Shown here: positions 33,932 to 42,656 of the stretch, piece after piece
Layout: every line of letters begins with the position of its first letter
Position numbering within the stretch: the first letter of the stretch is position 1
DNA from: Phaeodactylibacter sp.
GTDB lineage: Bacteria > Bacteroidota > Bacteroidia > Chitinophagales > Saprospiraceae
DNA length: 64,000 nucleotides
Assembly: GCF_022763345.1 (NCBI RefSeq)
Contig: NZ_JALEGS010000053.1
Location: 52,630-116,629 of the forward strand
Direction: 5' to 3'
Made by a program: the position numbers and the translations under genes
The notes under the pieces: model-generated
Database searches by the model: none
What the model was told of the DNA's origin: nothing
The model's input: the letters and a program-made list of their open reading frames with translations, nothing else

Positions 33932-35728
33932 ATGGACTTCCGGCGATTATTCGACATCTTGCCCTATCAACAGCACTGCTTTCCCAACAAGAGAGCCCTT
34001 GCCATTCGCGAAAGCGTAGGCTGGCAGTATTTCAGCACCCAAGACTGCGAGCAGATTGCTGCCCGTATTAGTGCTGGCTGGCTGGCGCTGGGACTCAGGC
34101 GGGGCGACCGCGTGGCAATCCTGGCCGAACGCTGCAGCCCGCGCTGGCTGCTCATGGATATCGCCCTGATGCAGGCCGGGCTCATCCCGGTGCCCGTACA
34201 TAGCCACTGCAGCGACCGGGAGTTACAGTTCATCCTCAGGGAAGCCGGTGTAGGCTACGTCGTAACGGCCAACCGGGAGGCTACCGAAAAAGTACAGCAA
34301 ATCAAGGAGCAATTACCGGATTTGAGGGAAGTGTATTGCATGCAGTCCCTGCCCGATCATCCGAGTTGGGACGACCTGCTGACTGAGCCTACCGCCTCCG
34401 ATCAGGAAAAGCTGCAGGTGCTCCGGGCGGCTATTCACGAAGAAGACCTGGCTACCATCGTCTACACCTCGGGCACTGCCGGCGAGCCTAAGGGCGTCAT
34501 GCTCTCCCACCGCAATATCGTCAGCAACATCAAAGCTACCATCAGCCTTGTACCGGTCAATGCGAACAGCCGGGTGATCAGCTTCCTGCCGCCAAGCCAC
34601 ATTTTCGAGCGCATGGTCAACTACGCTTACCTGGCCTGCGGCGCTTCGGTGTACTACTCCAACAACCCCGAAGAAACCCGCTATCTGATGCGCAAAGTGA
34701 AGCCGCATTACTTCACGGTAGTACCCCGCTTGCTGGAACGCGCCTACGACGAAATTCAGGAACGCATAGGGCAATTGCCCGTGCTGCCCCGCTGGGTGGC
34801 GCATTGGGCCATTCGGTTAGGGATGCAGTACCGGATGCGGCATCGGGGCCATCTTTTGTACCGTATGCAACTGGGCGTGGCCAACCTGCTGGTGTTTAGC
34901 GTCTGGAGGCGCTTGTTGGGTGGGCGCGTAAAGGGCATCATGGTCGGCGCTGCCGCACTGCAGCCCCGGCTGGCACGGCTGTTTTCGGCTGCCGGGCTTT
35001 CCATTCATGAGGGCTATGGCATGACCGAGACTTCGCCCGTGGTTGCCTTCAACCGGTTTGAGCCGGGCGGCACCCGCTTTGGCACCGTGGGGCGGCCTAT
35101 TCCTGGCATTGAAGTGAAAATAGAAGAAAGCGATGATGGGGATGGGGAAATCCTCGTACGGGGGCCGAATGTCATGCTGGGCTACTACAACAGGCCGGAG
35201 GACACCCAGCGCGTGCTGTCGGAAGACGGCTGGCTGCAAACCGGCGACCGCGGGCAGTGGGTGCACAAGCGGTTCCTGAAAATAACGGGCCGGCAAAAAG
35301 ACATTTTCAAAACCACCAACGGCAGGTACGTCGCTCCGGAAGAAATCGAAAACCTGGCCAAAAGCACACCTTATATAGAGGAGTGCATGGTGCTTGGTGC
35401 ACAGCGGCCGTTTCCGGTTGCCCTTATCCTGCCGCAGTTTGGGCTGCTGAAGCAATGGTGCGAGGCGCACAACGTACACTGGACTGCCCCGCAGTTTATG
35501 GTGCACAATCATAAGGTAGTCAACTTCATGCAGGAGCAAATGGCTATTGTGAATGCCCAATTGCCGCATTACAAACAGGTGGGGCAAATCCACCTGCTCC
35601 ACGAGCCCTGGACCGCAGCAAGTGGCGACCTTACGCCAACGCTAAAGCCCCGCCGGGAACGTATAGCAGAAAAATTCCAAAAAGAAATTGATGCCCTCTA
35701 CGAACAGGGTGCCGCCCTTCGGGGTTGA
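33932..35728 (+). CDS. Long-chain fatty acid-CoA ligase (AMP-binding) 1
   Basis: 598 residues from ATG 33932 (MDFRRLFDILPYQQ); the TTG at 33851 is less likely because it adds 27 basic, Pro-rich residues absent in the paralogue. ANL superfamily: P-loop TIVYTSGTAGEPKGVMLSHRN, A5 motif GYGMTETSP, A7 WLQTGDRG and A8 KITGRQKD. The hinge Lys-containing C-terminus ends KPRRERIAEKFQKEI. Activates fatty acids to acyl-CoA through acyl-adenylate. Clearly a paralogue of the next gene. Inner membrane-associated or cytoplasmic. Chain length preference unknown. Confidence 0.9.
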   Translation: MDFRRLFDILPYQQHCFPNKRALAIRESVGWQYFSTQDCEQIAARISAGWLALGLRRGDRVAILAERCSPRWLLMDIALMQAGLIPVPVHSHCSDRELQFILREAGVGYVVTANREATEKVQQIKEQLPDLREVYCMQSLPDHPSWDDLLTEPTASDQEKLQVLRAAIHEEDLATIVYTSGTAGEPKGVMLSHRNIVSNIKATISLVPVNANSRVISFLPPSHIFERMVNYAYLACGASVYYSNNPEETRYLMRKVKPHYFTVVPRLLERAYDEIQERIGQLPVLPRWVAHWAIRLGMQYRMRHRGHLLYRMQLGVANLLVFSVWRRLLGGRVKGIMVGAAALQPRLARLFSAAGLSIHEGYGMTETSPVVAFNRFEPGGTRFGTVGRPIPGIEVKIEESDDGDGEILVRGPNVMLGYYNRPEDTQRVLSEDGWLQTGDRGQWVHKRFLKITGRQKDIFKTTNGRYVAPEEIENLAKSTPYIEECMVLGAQRPFPVALILPQFGLLKQWCEAHNVHWTAPQFMVHNHKVVNFMQEQMAIVNAQLPHYKQVGQIHLLHEPWTAASGDLTPTLKPRRERIAEKFQKEIDALYEQGAALRG

Positions 35729-35840
35729 TTGTTTGGCTTAAAAGAATGTTGGCAGACAGTCGTTTTTTTGCTGCTTTATTTCGCACATTTGCTTTCTGCC
35801 AATTATCTTTCGGATACCTAACCAAAACTTGCAGGACAAT

Positions 35841-37670
35841 ATGGACCATCCAACCAGGTTATTTGACTTTATACAGTACCAGCTCAAGCACAATCCTCAG
35901 GACAAGGCTTACGGGTACCGCCAAAACGAGCAATGGGTGTACTACAGCACCCAGGAAACAGTGGATAAAGCCAATAAGGTCAGCCGGGGCTTGCTCAAGC
36001 TTGGGGTGAAACCGGGCGATAAAATTGCCATGGCTGTGTATCAAAACCGGCCGGAATGGGCGGTGCTGGACCTGGGCATACAGCAAATCGGGGCCATTAA
36101 CGTGCCGGTCTACCCAACGATCAGCCCGGCGGAATATGAGTACATCTTCAACGACGCAGAAGTGAAGTACGCCTTCGTGGGCAAAGATGACCTGTACGAT
36201 AAGGTAAATACGGCCAAGGCTAATGTCCCTTCCCTCTTGGATATCTACACCTTCGATCGTCAGGATGGGCGGCCCTACTGGGAAGATATCTTCTCAGATG
36301 AAGGACAGGCGGAAGTGGAAGCGATCATGGCTAAAATTAAGCCCAGCGAGCTGGCGACCATCATCTATACCTCGGGCACTACCGGTGAGCCCAAGGGCGT
36401 CATGTTGTCGCACCGTAATATCGTGAGCAACGTGATGGACGTGATGAACATTTTCCCGATAGACAACGAGCACAAGGTGCTAAGTTTCCTGCCGCTGTGC
36501 CATATTTTCGAACGAGCTGCACTCTACGCCTATACTTTCCTGAGCGCGAGCATCACCTTTACCGGCACGGATAACCTCGGTGGGGATGAGGGCGACCTGA
36601 AAGCCGTGCAGCCGCATTTTTTTACTACGGTGCCCCGCCTGCTGGAAAAGGTCTACGAAAAAATCTACAACAAAGGCCTGGAACTGACAGGCGCGAAAAA
36701 GTCCCTCTTCTTTTGGGCCCTCAACCTGACAGAGGACTATGAATACGATAAATCCTACAGTGGCCTAAAAGCCATTAAGATGAAAATCGCTGATAAGCTG
36801 ATTTTCAGTAAATGGCGGGAAGCGCTCGGCGGCAACGTCAGAGGTATCATTACCGGGGCCGCCCCCTGCCCGGTCAAAATGGCGAAGGTGTTTTCGGCTG
36901 CCGGCGTACCCATCCGCGAAGGGTATGGGCTTACGGAGACTTCACCGGGCCTGGCTATTGGGCACTTCACACCGGGCGGAGGTATGTTGGGCACGATTGG
37001 GCCGGCTTTGAAGAGCGTGGAATTGCGCATCGACGATTCTGAGGGCACTTATAACTCCGGCGAGGGCGAAATCCTGGCGAAAGGGCCAAACGTGATGATG
37101 GGCTACTACAACAAGCCCGAAGCGACCGCCGAGGTCTTTAAAGATATTGACGGAGAGCGGTGGTTCCGCACCGGTGATGTGGGTACCCTGGTACCTGGTC
37201 CGGGCGGCAAACCGTTCCTGAAAATCACCGACCGCAAGAAAGAGCTGCTCAAAACCTCCGGTGGCAAGTACGTAGCGCCGGCACCGATCGAAAATAAGCT
37301 CAAGGAAGACTTCCTCGTGGAGCAGGTCATGGTGGTCGGTGAGCAGCGCAAATTTGTTTCTGCCATCATTCTGCCCGCCGAAGACGCACTCAAAGACTGG
37401 TGCGCCCGTCATGGGGTGGAGTGGAAAGGCATGCAGGACGCCGTACAGCAACCTGAAGTTATTGCCAAATACCAATCGATCATCGATCAGTACAATCCGA
37501 ATTTCAGCAAAATAGAGCAGATCAAGAAGTTCTGCCTGATTGCAGCTTCCTGGGAGCCCAGCCGTACAGACGGTACAGCTGCTGAACTGACGCCAACGAT
37601 GAAGCTCAAGCGGCGGGTCATCCGTGACAAGTACCAGCAAGACATCGAAGCCATCTACGCAGAAGTTTAG
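35841..37670 (+). CDS. Long-chain fatty acid-CoA ligase (AMP-binding) 2
   Basis: 609 residues from ATG 35841. Same motifs as the upstream paralogue: TIIYTSGTTGEPKGVMLSHR, GYGLTETSPG, RTGDVGTL and KITDRKKELLKTSGGKYVAP. The two share the order of domains and a PTMKLKRR.I..KY tail, typical of bacterial FACL resembling FadD15. The 112-base gap between them holds TATCTTTC (35804-35811), a near -7 box, so it may be transcribed separately. Followed by a small unknown gene 46 bases on. Confidence 0.93.
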   Translation: MDHPTRLFDFIQYQLKHNPQDKAYGYRQNEQWVYYSTQETVDKANKVSRGLLKLGVKPGDKIAMAVYQNRPEWAVLDLGIQQIGAINVPVYPTISPAEYEYIFNDAEVKYAFVGKDDLYDKVNTAKANVPSLLDIYTFDRQDGRPYWEDIFSDEGQAEVEAIMAKIKPSELATIIYTSGTTGEPKGVMLSHRNIVSNVMDVMNIFPIDNEHKVLSFLPLCHIFERAALYAYTFLSASITFTGTDNLGGDEGDLKAVQPHFFTTVPRLLEKVYEKIYNKGLELTGAKKSLFFWALNLTEDYEYDKSYSGLKAIKMKIADKLIFSKWREALGGNVRGIITGAAPCPVKMAKVFSAAGVPIREGYGLTETSPGLAIGHFTPGGGMLGTIGPALKSVELRIDDSEGTYNSGEGEILAKGPNVMMGYYNKPEATAEVFKDIDGERWFRTGDVGTLVPGPGGKPFLKITDRKKELLKTSGGKYVAPAPIENKLKEDFLVEQVMVVGEQRKFVSAIILPAEDALKDWCARHGVEWKGMQDAVQQPEVIAKYQSIIDQYNPNFSKIEQIKKFCLIAASWEPSRTDGTAAELTPTMKLKRRVIRDKYQQDIEAIYAEV

Positions 37671-37716
37671 CTAAACAAAGCAGCAACCCAGCCATTTGGA
37701 TAGTAAAACCCTTCGA

Positions 37717-38283
37717 ATGGCTGACCTCACTAAACAACTCCATCATTTGCTAAAGCAGGGCGCGGAGCTTTTTCATCCCGGTGGAAAAGCTCCGTTGCTT
37801 TTTGCGGAAGCAGCTGAAGACTGGAAGGAACTCTCGACACTAACGCCCGAACAGGAAGGCCTGCAGCAAAACCGCTATCAGATTACAGCTGCCGATTTTG
37901 ATGAACCTACCGGGAAATTATACGTGGCGTATAGCAAGACCGATTACCTGCAGGTGCGGCAGGTGCCTTTCGAAGCACTTAAAAGCCACCGGCAGCTTTT
38001 GGAGCAATGGTACCTTTGGCTTACCCGGGAGAAATTGCCGCAGCAGGCACAAGTGGAGCAATGGCCTATTCAGGAAGATCATTGCCTGCAACGCGTGGTC
38101 TTGGACGACTTGTTTCAGGATTGCTGGTACAACCATCTCAACCGGCCTAAACCAGCCTATCGACAGTTGGACAATCTGCAGCTTGGGCAGAGTTTGCAGC
38201 TTTTGAGCCGGATGGAGCGAGAAGGAGAGCCGTTGGTCGCAGCGTTAAATGTCAGCAGCCTGACGTTTCGCGGAAAAATATAA
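37717..38283 (+). CDS. Hypothetical protein, 188 residues
   Basis: Not recognised. From ATG 37717 (MADLTKQLHHLLKQGAELF); an in-frame TTG 21 bases upstream is a weaker start. Rich in Q, L and E with several aromatic residues, no signal peptide and no membrane helix. Predicted alpha/beta with a central strand pair (RYQITAADFDEPTGKLYVAYS, split here as two strands) and helices around LLEQWYLWLTREKL. It lies 46 bases after an acyl-CoA ligase gene on the same strand and may share its transcript. Confidence 0.65.
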   Translation: MADLTKQLHHLLKQGAELFHPGGKAPLLFAEAAEDWKELSTLTPEQEGLQQNRYQITAADFDEPTGKLYVAYSKTDYLQVRQVPFEALKSHRQLLEQWYLWLTREKLPQQAQVEQWPIQEDHCLQRVVLDDLFQDCWYNHLNRPKPAYRQLDNLQLGQSLQLLSRMEREGEPLVAALNVSSLTFRGKI

Positions 38284-38581
38284 ACCGAGCCCCGCAGCGA
38301 ACCGGATGGCTTAAACGATTATTCTAATGGTGTTCAATTCGCCCGGTTCTCCTTTGTTGTCAAAAGAGTTTGGGGTTGAAAAAGATTTCATTTCGGACAG
38401 TATGACAAAATGATTAATTTAGCAACCTGAAATTCGAAGCCGAGCCTGTTTTGTCGGCAGTTTGATACTACACACTGAAGTTTTCCGAAAGCCCCATTAA
38501 TCAAAATCAGACTTGGATTAGCCCGCTCCGGCGGTCTTTATATCGTATGTTTAAAACGATTTAGTAATCAAAATTGCTTCT
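38284..38581. other. Spacer before the PA-domain cargo gene
   Basis: About 300 bases, no coding frame, no hairpin with T-tract, no exact -7 box. AT-rich near the right end (ATGTTTAAAACGATTTAG). Confidence 0.45.
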
Positions 38582-40387
38582 ATGAAAATTTTTACGACTA
38601 CAATCCTTTCCCTGTTCGTGGCTATCACTATGGTCAATGCGCAGGTGGTTTTCGTCAACTCTCCCGAAGAACTTTTAGGGGGGTATGAGTTTGGAACTGC
38701 GGCTAACTTTGGTACGCCACTTACGGATACCCTGGTAACTGCTGATGCCGCATTCATTGACGACGGTACCGGAGAGACAGCAACGCAAGGCTGTATGGCC
38801 GCCGTAAACGGTGCAGAACTGGAAGGTAAGATTGCCCTCGTTGACCGTGGCAGCTGTACTTTCGTTTCAAAGGCGCTCAATGCGCAAAACGCAGGCGCGC
38901 TTGGTATAATCATTTTCAACAACCAGCCAGGCGCGGGTGTCATCCCCATGGGAGGTGATGATTTGTCCATTACGATCCCGGTAGCTATGCTAAGCTATGA
39001 GGACGGTCAGGCCATCCGTACTGCTCTGGAGAGTGGGGCGGTGAACATCACAATGGGCAACCTGGTACTGCCAAACGATATTGGAGCAACACCTGCAAAC
39101 GTGATGACAGCCCCCTACGGTATCGTGCCATTGGAGCAAGTGACACCTGAGAATTTTACGGTCGTTCCTGGTGCAAGTATTGTTAATAACGGATCCAACA
39201 ATGCTGCAAATTTCGACATTTCTGCAACTGTAGAATACACGGAACTCGATGGTTCAAACCCTGCAACCGTTTACACTGAGTCGACGACTCTGGAAGAAAC
39301 GGTAGAGCCGGATTCAACATCCAGCCTTGCTGTTCTACCGGGATTCGTACCTGAGAACGGCATTGGCCGCTATACAGTGACTTATAGTGTTGAATCGGAT
39401 AGCGTAGACCAACTGGATTTTGATAACACCTTCTCTTCTACCTTTACCATTTCGGACTCCCTGTACAGTAAAGCACAGTGGGATCCTGAAACAGGTCTGC
39501 CTAACAGCACGGGAACATTTTATGCTTTAGAAGGAGGCGGTGTATACGAATTACTTGCACCATTTGCATTTCCTTCAGGAGCTGGTTTAATTCGTATCGA
39601 TACCATTCTTTATGAGGTCCTCTCCGCAACGGGTACTACACTAGCCGATGCCTCTTTTGAAGGGTATGTTTACGAGTGGATAGATGCAGATGAAGACAGT
39701 ATAATAGCAAATACAGAAGTCGAGGTTGTAGGTATTGCAACATTCGCTTTCCCGGAAGACTATGCTGAACAAACAGGTGTCCTTAGACTTCCTGTTGCCA
39801 ACTTTGAGACTTTTGCCGAGCCAGGGCCTATTGTTAATCCAGAGGCTTCCGCCTATATGGTTGGAGTGCGTCATACGGGCGAAGGGTCTGTGTTTATGGC
39901 TTTCGACGAGAGTATTAGTTACACACAGTACGTTGACTACAAGGTGGCGAACGGGACCTACAATATAGCGGATGAGCCTTATTTTGTGGAGTCAGATTTT
40001 GATCCGGAAACCAATACACCTGATTTTGCAAATCTGGGTCTTTTTCAAGGATTAGCACGCGATGCTGGTGTTTCGATTGCAATCAAGACGTCCCCATTAC
40101 CCACAAGCACAGAGGACGTAGTAGGTGCAGAAACCTTTGAGATGGACATCTTCCCGAACCCAACTGCGGAGAAGCTGACCACCAATATCACTTTCAAGGA
40201 GAGCACAAGCTTCGTAGAGTACAACATCACTTCTGCTAACGGACAGGTGCTGTTGCGTCAGCGCGACAACAGTGTAGGTGAGCGCGAGCAGGCAGAATTC
40301 AATGTAGAGGCACTGCCAGCCGGTCAGTACTTTCTGATGATCCGCACCGAGCAGGGCATTCAGACGATGCCATTTGTGAAGAAGTAA
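38582..40387 (+). CDS. Secreted PA-domain protein with T9SS sorting domain
   Basis: 601 residues. Signal peptide (1-20, MVNAQ). Protease-associated (PA) domain at about 60-155, with GKIALVDRGSCTFVSKALNAQNAGALGIII and IPVAMLSYEDG. A long beta-rich middle region of unknown fold follows (about 160-515). The type A sorting domain begins at EMDIFPNPTAEKL (about 519) and ends TMPFVKK. No protease catalytic motif is visible, so the PA domain is probably a binding or capping module of an extracellular adhesin-like protein. Codon use and AT content are ordinary. Confidence 0.9.
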   Translation: MKIFTTTILSLFVAITMVNAQVVFVNSPEELLGGYEFGTAANFGTPLTDTLVTADAAFIDDGTGETATQGCMAAVNGAELEGKIALVDRGSCTFVSKALNAQNAGALGIIIFNNQPGAGVIPMGGDDLSITIPVAMLSYEDGQAIRTALESGAVNITMGNLVLPNDIGATPANVMTAPYGIVPLEQVTPENFTVVPGASIVNNGSNNAANFDISATVEYTELDGSNPATVYTESTTLEETVEPDSTSSLAVLPGFVPENGIGRYTVTYSVESDSVDQLDFDNTFSSTFTISDSLYSKAQWDPETGLPNSTGTFYALEGGGVYELLAPFAFPSGAGLIRIDTILYEVLSATGTTLADASFEGYVYEWIDADEDSIIANTEVEVVGIATFAFPEDYAEQTGVLRLPVANFETFAEPGPIVNPEASAYMVGVRHTGEGSVFMAFDESISYTQYVDYKVANGTYNIADEPYFVESDFDPETNTPDFANLGLFQGLARDAGVSIAIKTSPLPTSTEDVVGAETFEMDIFPNPTAEKLTTNITFKESTSFVEYNITSANGQVLLRQRDNSVGEREQAEFNVEALPAGQYFLMIRTEQGIQTMPFVKK

Positions 40388-40442
40388 TCTACTGCCAAGT
40401 AGTGTATAACTAAAAACCCAAAAGGGTTTTCCATTCAATCAG

Positions 40443-40480
40443 GCGCCCCGCTGGAGTTTTCCGGTGGGGCGCTTGTCGTT
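40443..40480 (+). terminator. Terminator of the PA-domain cargo gene
   Basis: GCGCCCC/GGGGCGC stem with a 16-base loop and a TTGTCGTT tail. Confidence 0.7.
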
Positions 40481-40569
40481 AATTTGCGCGTATCCCTCGA
40501 AAGGATTAGGGGCTTCTAAGCGAGAAAACTTATTTTAAGGCATTAATTCTAATAAACCACACCTTATCC

Positions 40570-41373
40570 ATGAATGCACACGAGATAGATTTTCAGATCT
40601 TCGGTGAAGAAATGCAGTACGTTGAGATTGAGCTTGACCCCTATGAGACGGTCATCGCAGAAGCCGGCAGCTTTATGATGATGGACGACAGCATCGAGAT
40701 GGCCACCATTTTTGGCGATGGCAGCCACCGGGAAGAAAATTCCGGTCTTTGGGGCAAAGTCCTTTCGGCTGGCAAGCGCCTGATTACCGGGGAGAGCCTG
40801 TTTATGACGGCATTTACGCATGCCGGGACCGGGAAGAAGCGTGTTTCTTTTGCTTCGCCCTACCCCGGGCGGATTATCCCCCTCGACCTGTCAGAGCACG
40901 GTGGCAAAGTCATCTGTCAGAAGGATGCTTTCCTTTGCGCTGCCAAAGGGGTATCTGTCGGTATTGAGTTTTCGAAGCGGCTGGGCCGGGGCTTCTTCGG
41001 GGGCGAAGGCTTCATCATGCAAAAGCTGGAAGGCGATGGCTTGTCCTTCCTGCATGCCGGTGGCACCGTTACCCGCAAAGAGCTGGCCATAGGCGAAACG
41101 ATGCGGGTAGATACGGGCTGCCTTGTGGGCTTCACGCAGGATGTAGACTACGATATTGAGATGGTGCGCGGTGTGCGTAATGCTATTTTCGGTGGAGAGG
41201 GCCTGTTTTATGCCCGCCTTCAGGGGCCGGGCAGCGTATGGGTACAATCCCTGCCTTTCAGCCGCCTGGCTGACCGCGTCCTGCGGGCGTCCAAACACTA
41301 CGGTGGTGGCAAAAAGGGCGAAGGCAGTGTACTCGGCGGCCTTGGCGACCTGCTCGACGGGGATGGCTGGTAA
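40570..41373 (+). CDS. AIM24 / TIGR00266 family protein
   Basis: 267 residues. Features of the family: a beta-rich fold with VEIELDPYETVIAEAGSFMMMDD at the start, GESLFMTAFTH, the Gly-rich FGGEGFIMQKLEGDG and FGGEGLFYARLQGPG, and a C-terminal Gly tail. Two tandem halves with the FFGGEG motif suggest a duplicated beta-helix. Bacterial members are of unknown function; the yeast homologue AIM24 is mitochondrial. No signal peptide. Stands alone. Confidence 0.92.
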   Translation: MNAHEIDFQIFGEEMQYVEIELDPYETVIAEAGSFMMMDDSIEMATIFGDGSHREENSGLWGKVLSAGKRLITGESLFMTAFTHAGTGKKRVSFASPYPGRIIPLDLSEHGGKVICQKDAFLCAAKGVSVGIEFSKRLGRGFFGGEGFIMQKLEGDGLSFLHAGGTVTRKELAIGETMRVDTGCLVGFTQDVDYDIEMVRGVRNAIFGGEGLFYARLQGPGSVWVQSLPFSRLADRVLRASKHYGGGKKGEGSVLGGLGDLLDGDGW

Positions 41374-41545
41374 GCACAAAAAAAATAAGTCACCGCTGCA
41401 AACAAAAATTCGAACACGCTGTTTATTGGTAGTTTTACTATCAGTTTGAGTCGAATTACTCAAAAGATAGTGACAAGAATTTCTGTTGTAGTTCATTCCG
41501 GTTATCCACTGGAATTGAATTTACATGGTGACTGAGGCTTTTGGA

Positions 41546-41570
41546 GGAGAGGCATTGCCTCTCCTTTTTT
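41546..41570 (+). terminator. Strong terminator
   Basis: GGAGAGGC-ATT-GCCTCTCC followed by TTTTTT. It is 170 bases after the AIM24 stop; what lies between shows no gene. Confidence 0.88.
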
Positions 41571-41975
41571 ATTGTTTTTTGATAGCTTTTCTATCGGTTT
41601 TTGACCACTTCTAAGAGATCGTATAGGTCTGCCCCGTATTTAATAGTCGTCGTGCGCATGGAGCGGGCGCCGTACATGGACCGATTGGGGCTGTATGCGA
41701 GGGATAATGTGATCCGGAGTTTGCAGCAGGAAGGCATCCTTCTGGCCTGCTTCGGTTTGCAGGATTAGCCCCTGCTTATACTGGTTCGAAACAACATTAT
41801 TCCCGGCCTTATCATTGATAAATTTTATTTTTGAAGGATTCGAATCCTGCCTTTGCTGGCTGAAGCCTTACCTTGAGCAGGAAAAACCCGGCGACCTGAC
41901 TGAAGAACAGGCCAGGCAGCCCTGAAAGCACAATTACACAGGTGGTTGATCGTACCTACAAAAACTGCAATAGCG
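41571..41975. other. Spacer with decayed coding remnants
   Basis: A frame without start from about 41590 to the TAG at 41768 reads in part RMERAPYMDRLGLYARDNVI and RSLQQEGILLACFGLQD, protein-like in composition but not recognised. Downstream, further short protein-like pieces in other frames (CWLKPYLEQEKPGDLTEEQ near 41860) are broken by stops. Looks like the ruin of one or more genes. Also GGATTCGAATCC at 41838-41849. Confidence 0.4.
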
Positions 41976-42656
41976 ATGTCAATTTTCATTCAGATGCAGC
42001 TCAACGAAAGGTTGTATCTCAAAAACCCACAGGACACCAAGCTGGGCAAAAAGATCATTCAGTACAGCATTATCCTGATTGATGAGATCGGGTTTGAGGC
42101 TTTTACCTTCAAAAAGCTGGCAGAGCGGATCAACTCCACAGAGGCCTCCGTTTACCGCTATTTTGAGAATAAGCACCGACTGTTGGTCTACCTGCTTTGC
42201 TGGTATTGGGAGTGGATGAAGTTCCACATCGATTACAATACTATGAATATTGAAGACCCGAAGCAGAAACTGAAAATTGCCATCTCCGCTATCGTGGATA
42301 CCTCCCGCCGGAATACCTCCATTCAGTTTGTGGATGAAGATGTGCTGCACCGCATCGTAGTGGCAGAAGCCACCAAGGCGTACCACACCAAACAGGTGGA
42401 CGAAGAAAATAAGGAGGGCTTTTTCCTGACCTACAAAAGCCTGGCCAAGCGCATCGCAAAAATCATCAAAGAAGTCAATCCCGATTATGCTTATCCCAGA
42501 GCACTGGCCAGCACGCTGCTGGAAATGGCGAACAACCACATCTACTTCGCCCAGCACCTGCCCTCCCTCACTGATATCGAAGTGAAGGAGGATGACCTGA
42601 GCCAGGTGGAGGAGTTGCTGGAAGACTTCGCCTTCGGATTATTGATCCGGGGTTAA
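41976..42656 (+). CDS. TetR family transcriptional regulator
   Basis: 226 residues from ATG 41976. N-terminal helix-turn-helix: GFEAFTFKKLAERINSTEAS followed by VYRYFENKHRLLVYLL, the typical TetR second half. The C-terminal ligand domain is helical and not assigned. Ends 4 bases into the stop of the convergent parC gene. No divergent neighbour; its target may be itself or a distant gene. Confidence 0.88.
   Translation: MSIFIQMQLNERLYLKNPQDTKLGKKIIQYSIILIDEIGFEAFTFKKLAERINSTEASVYRYFENKHRLLVYLLCWYWEWMKFHIDYNTMNIEDPKQKLKIAISAIVDTSRRNTSIQFVDEDVLHRIVVAEATKAYHTKQVDEENKEGFFLTYKSLAKRIAKIIKEVNPDYAYPRALASTLLEMANNHIYFAQHLPSLTDIEVKEDDLSQVEELLEDFAFGLLIRG

Noticed and set aside
41502..41510. DnaA-box-like TTATCCACT, considered as part of an origin
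   Set aside because: Single imperfect copy, no cluster, no AT-rich unwinding array or dnaA gene, despite the parS sites elsewhere.
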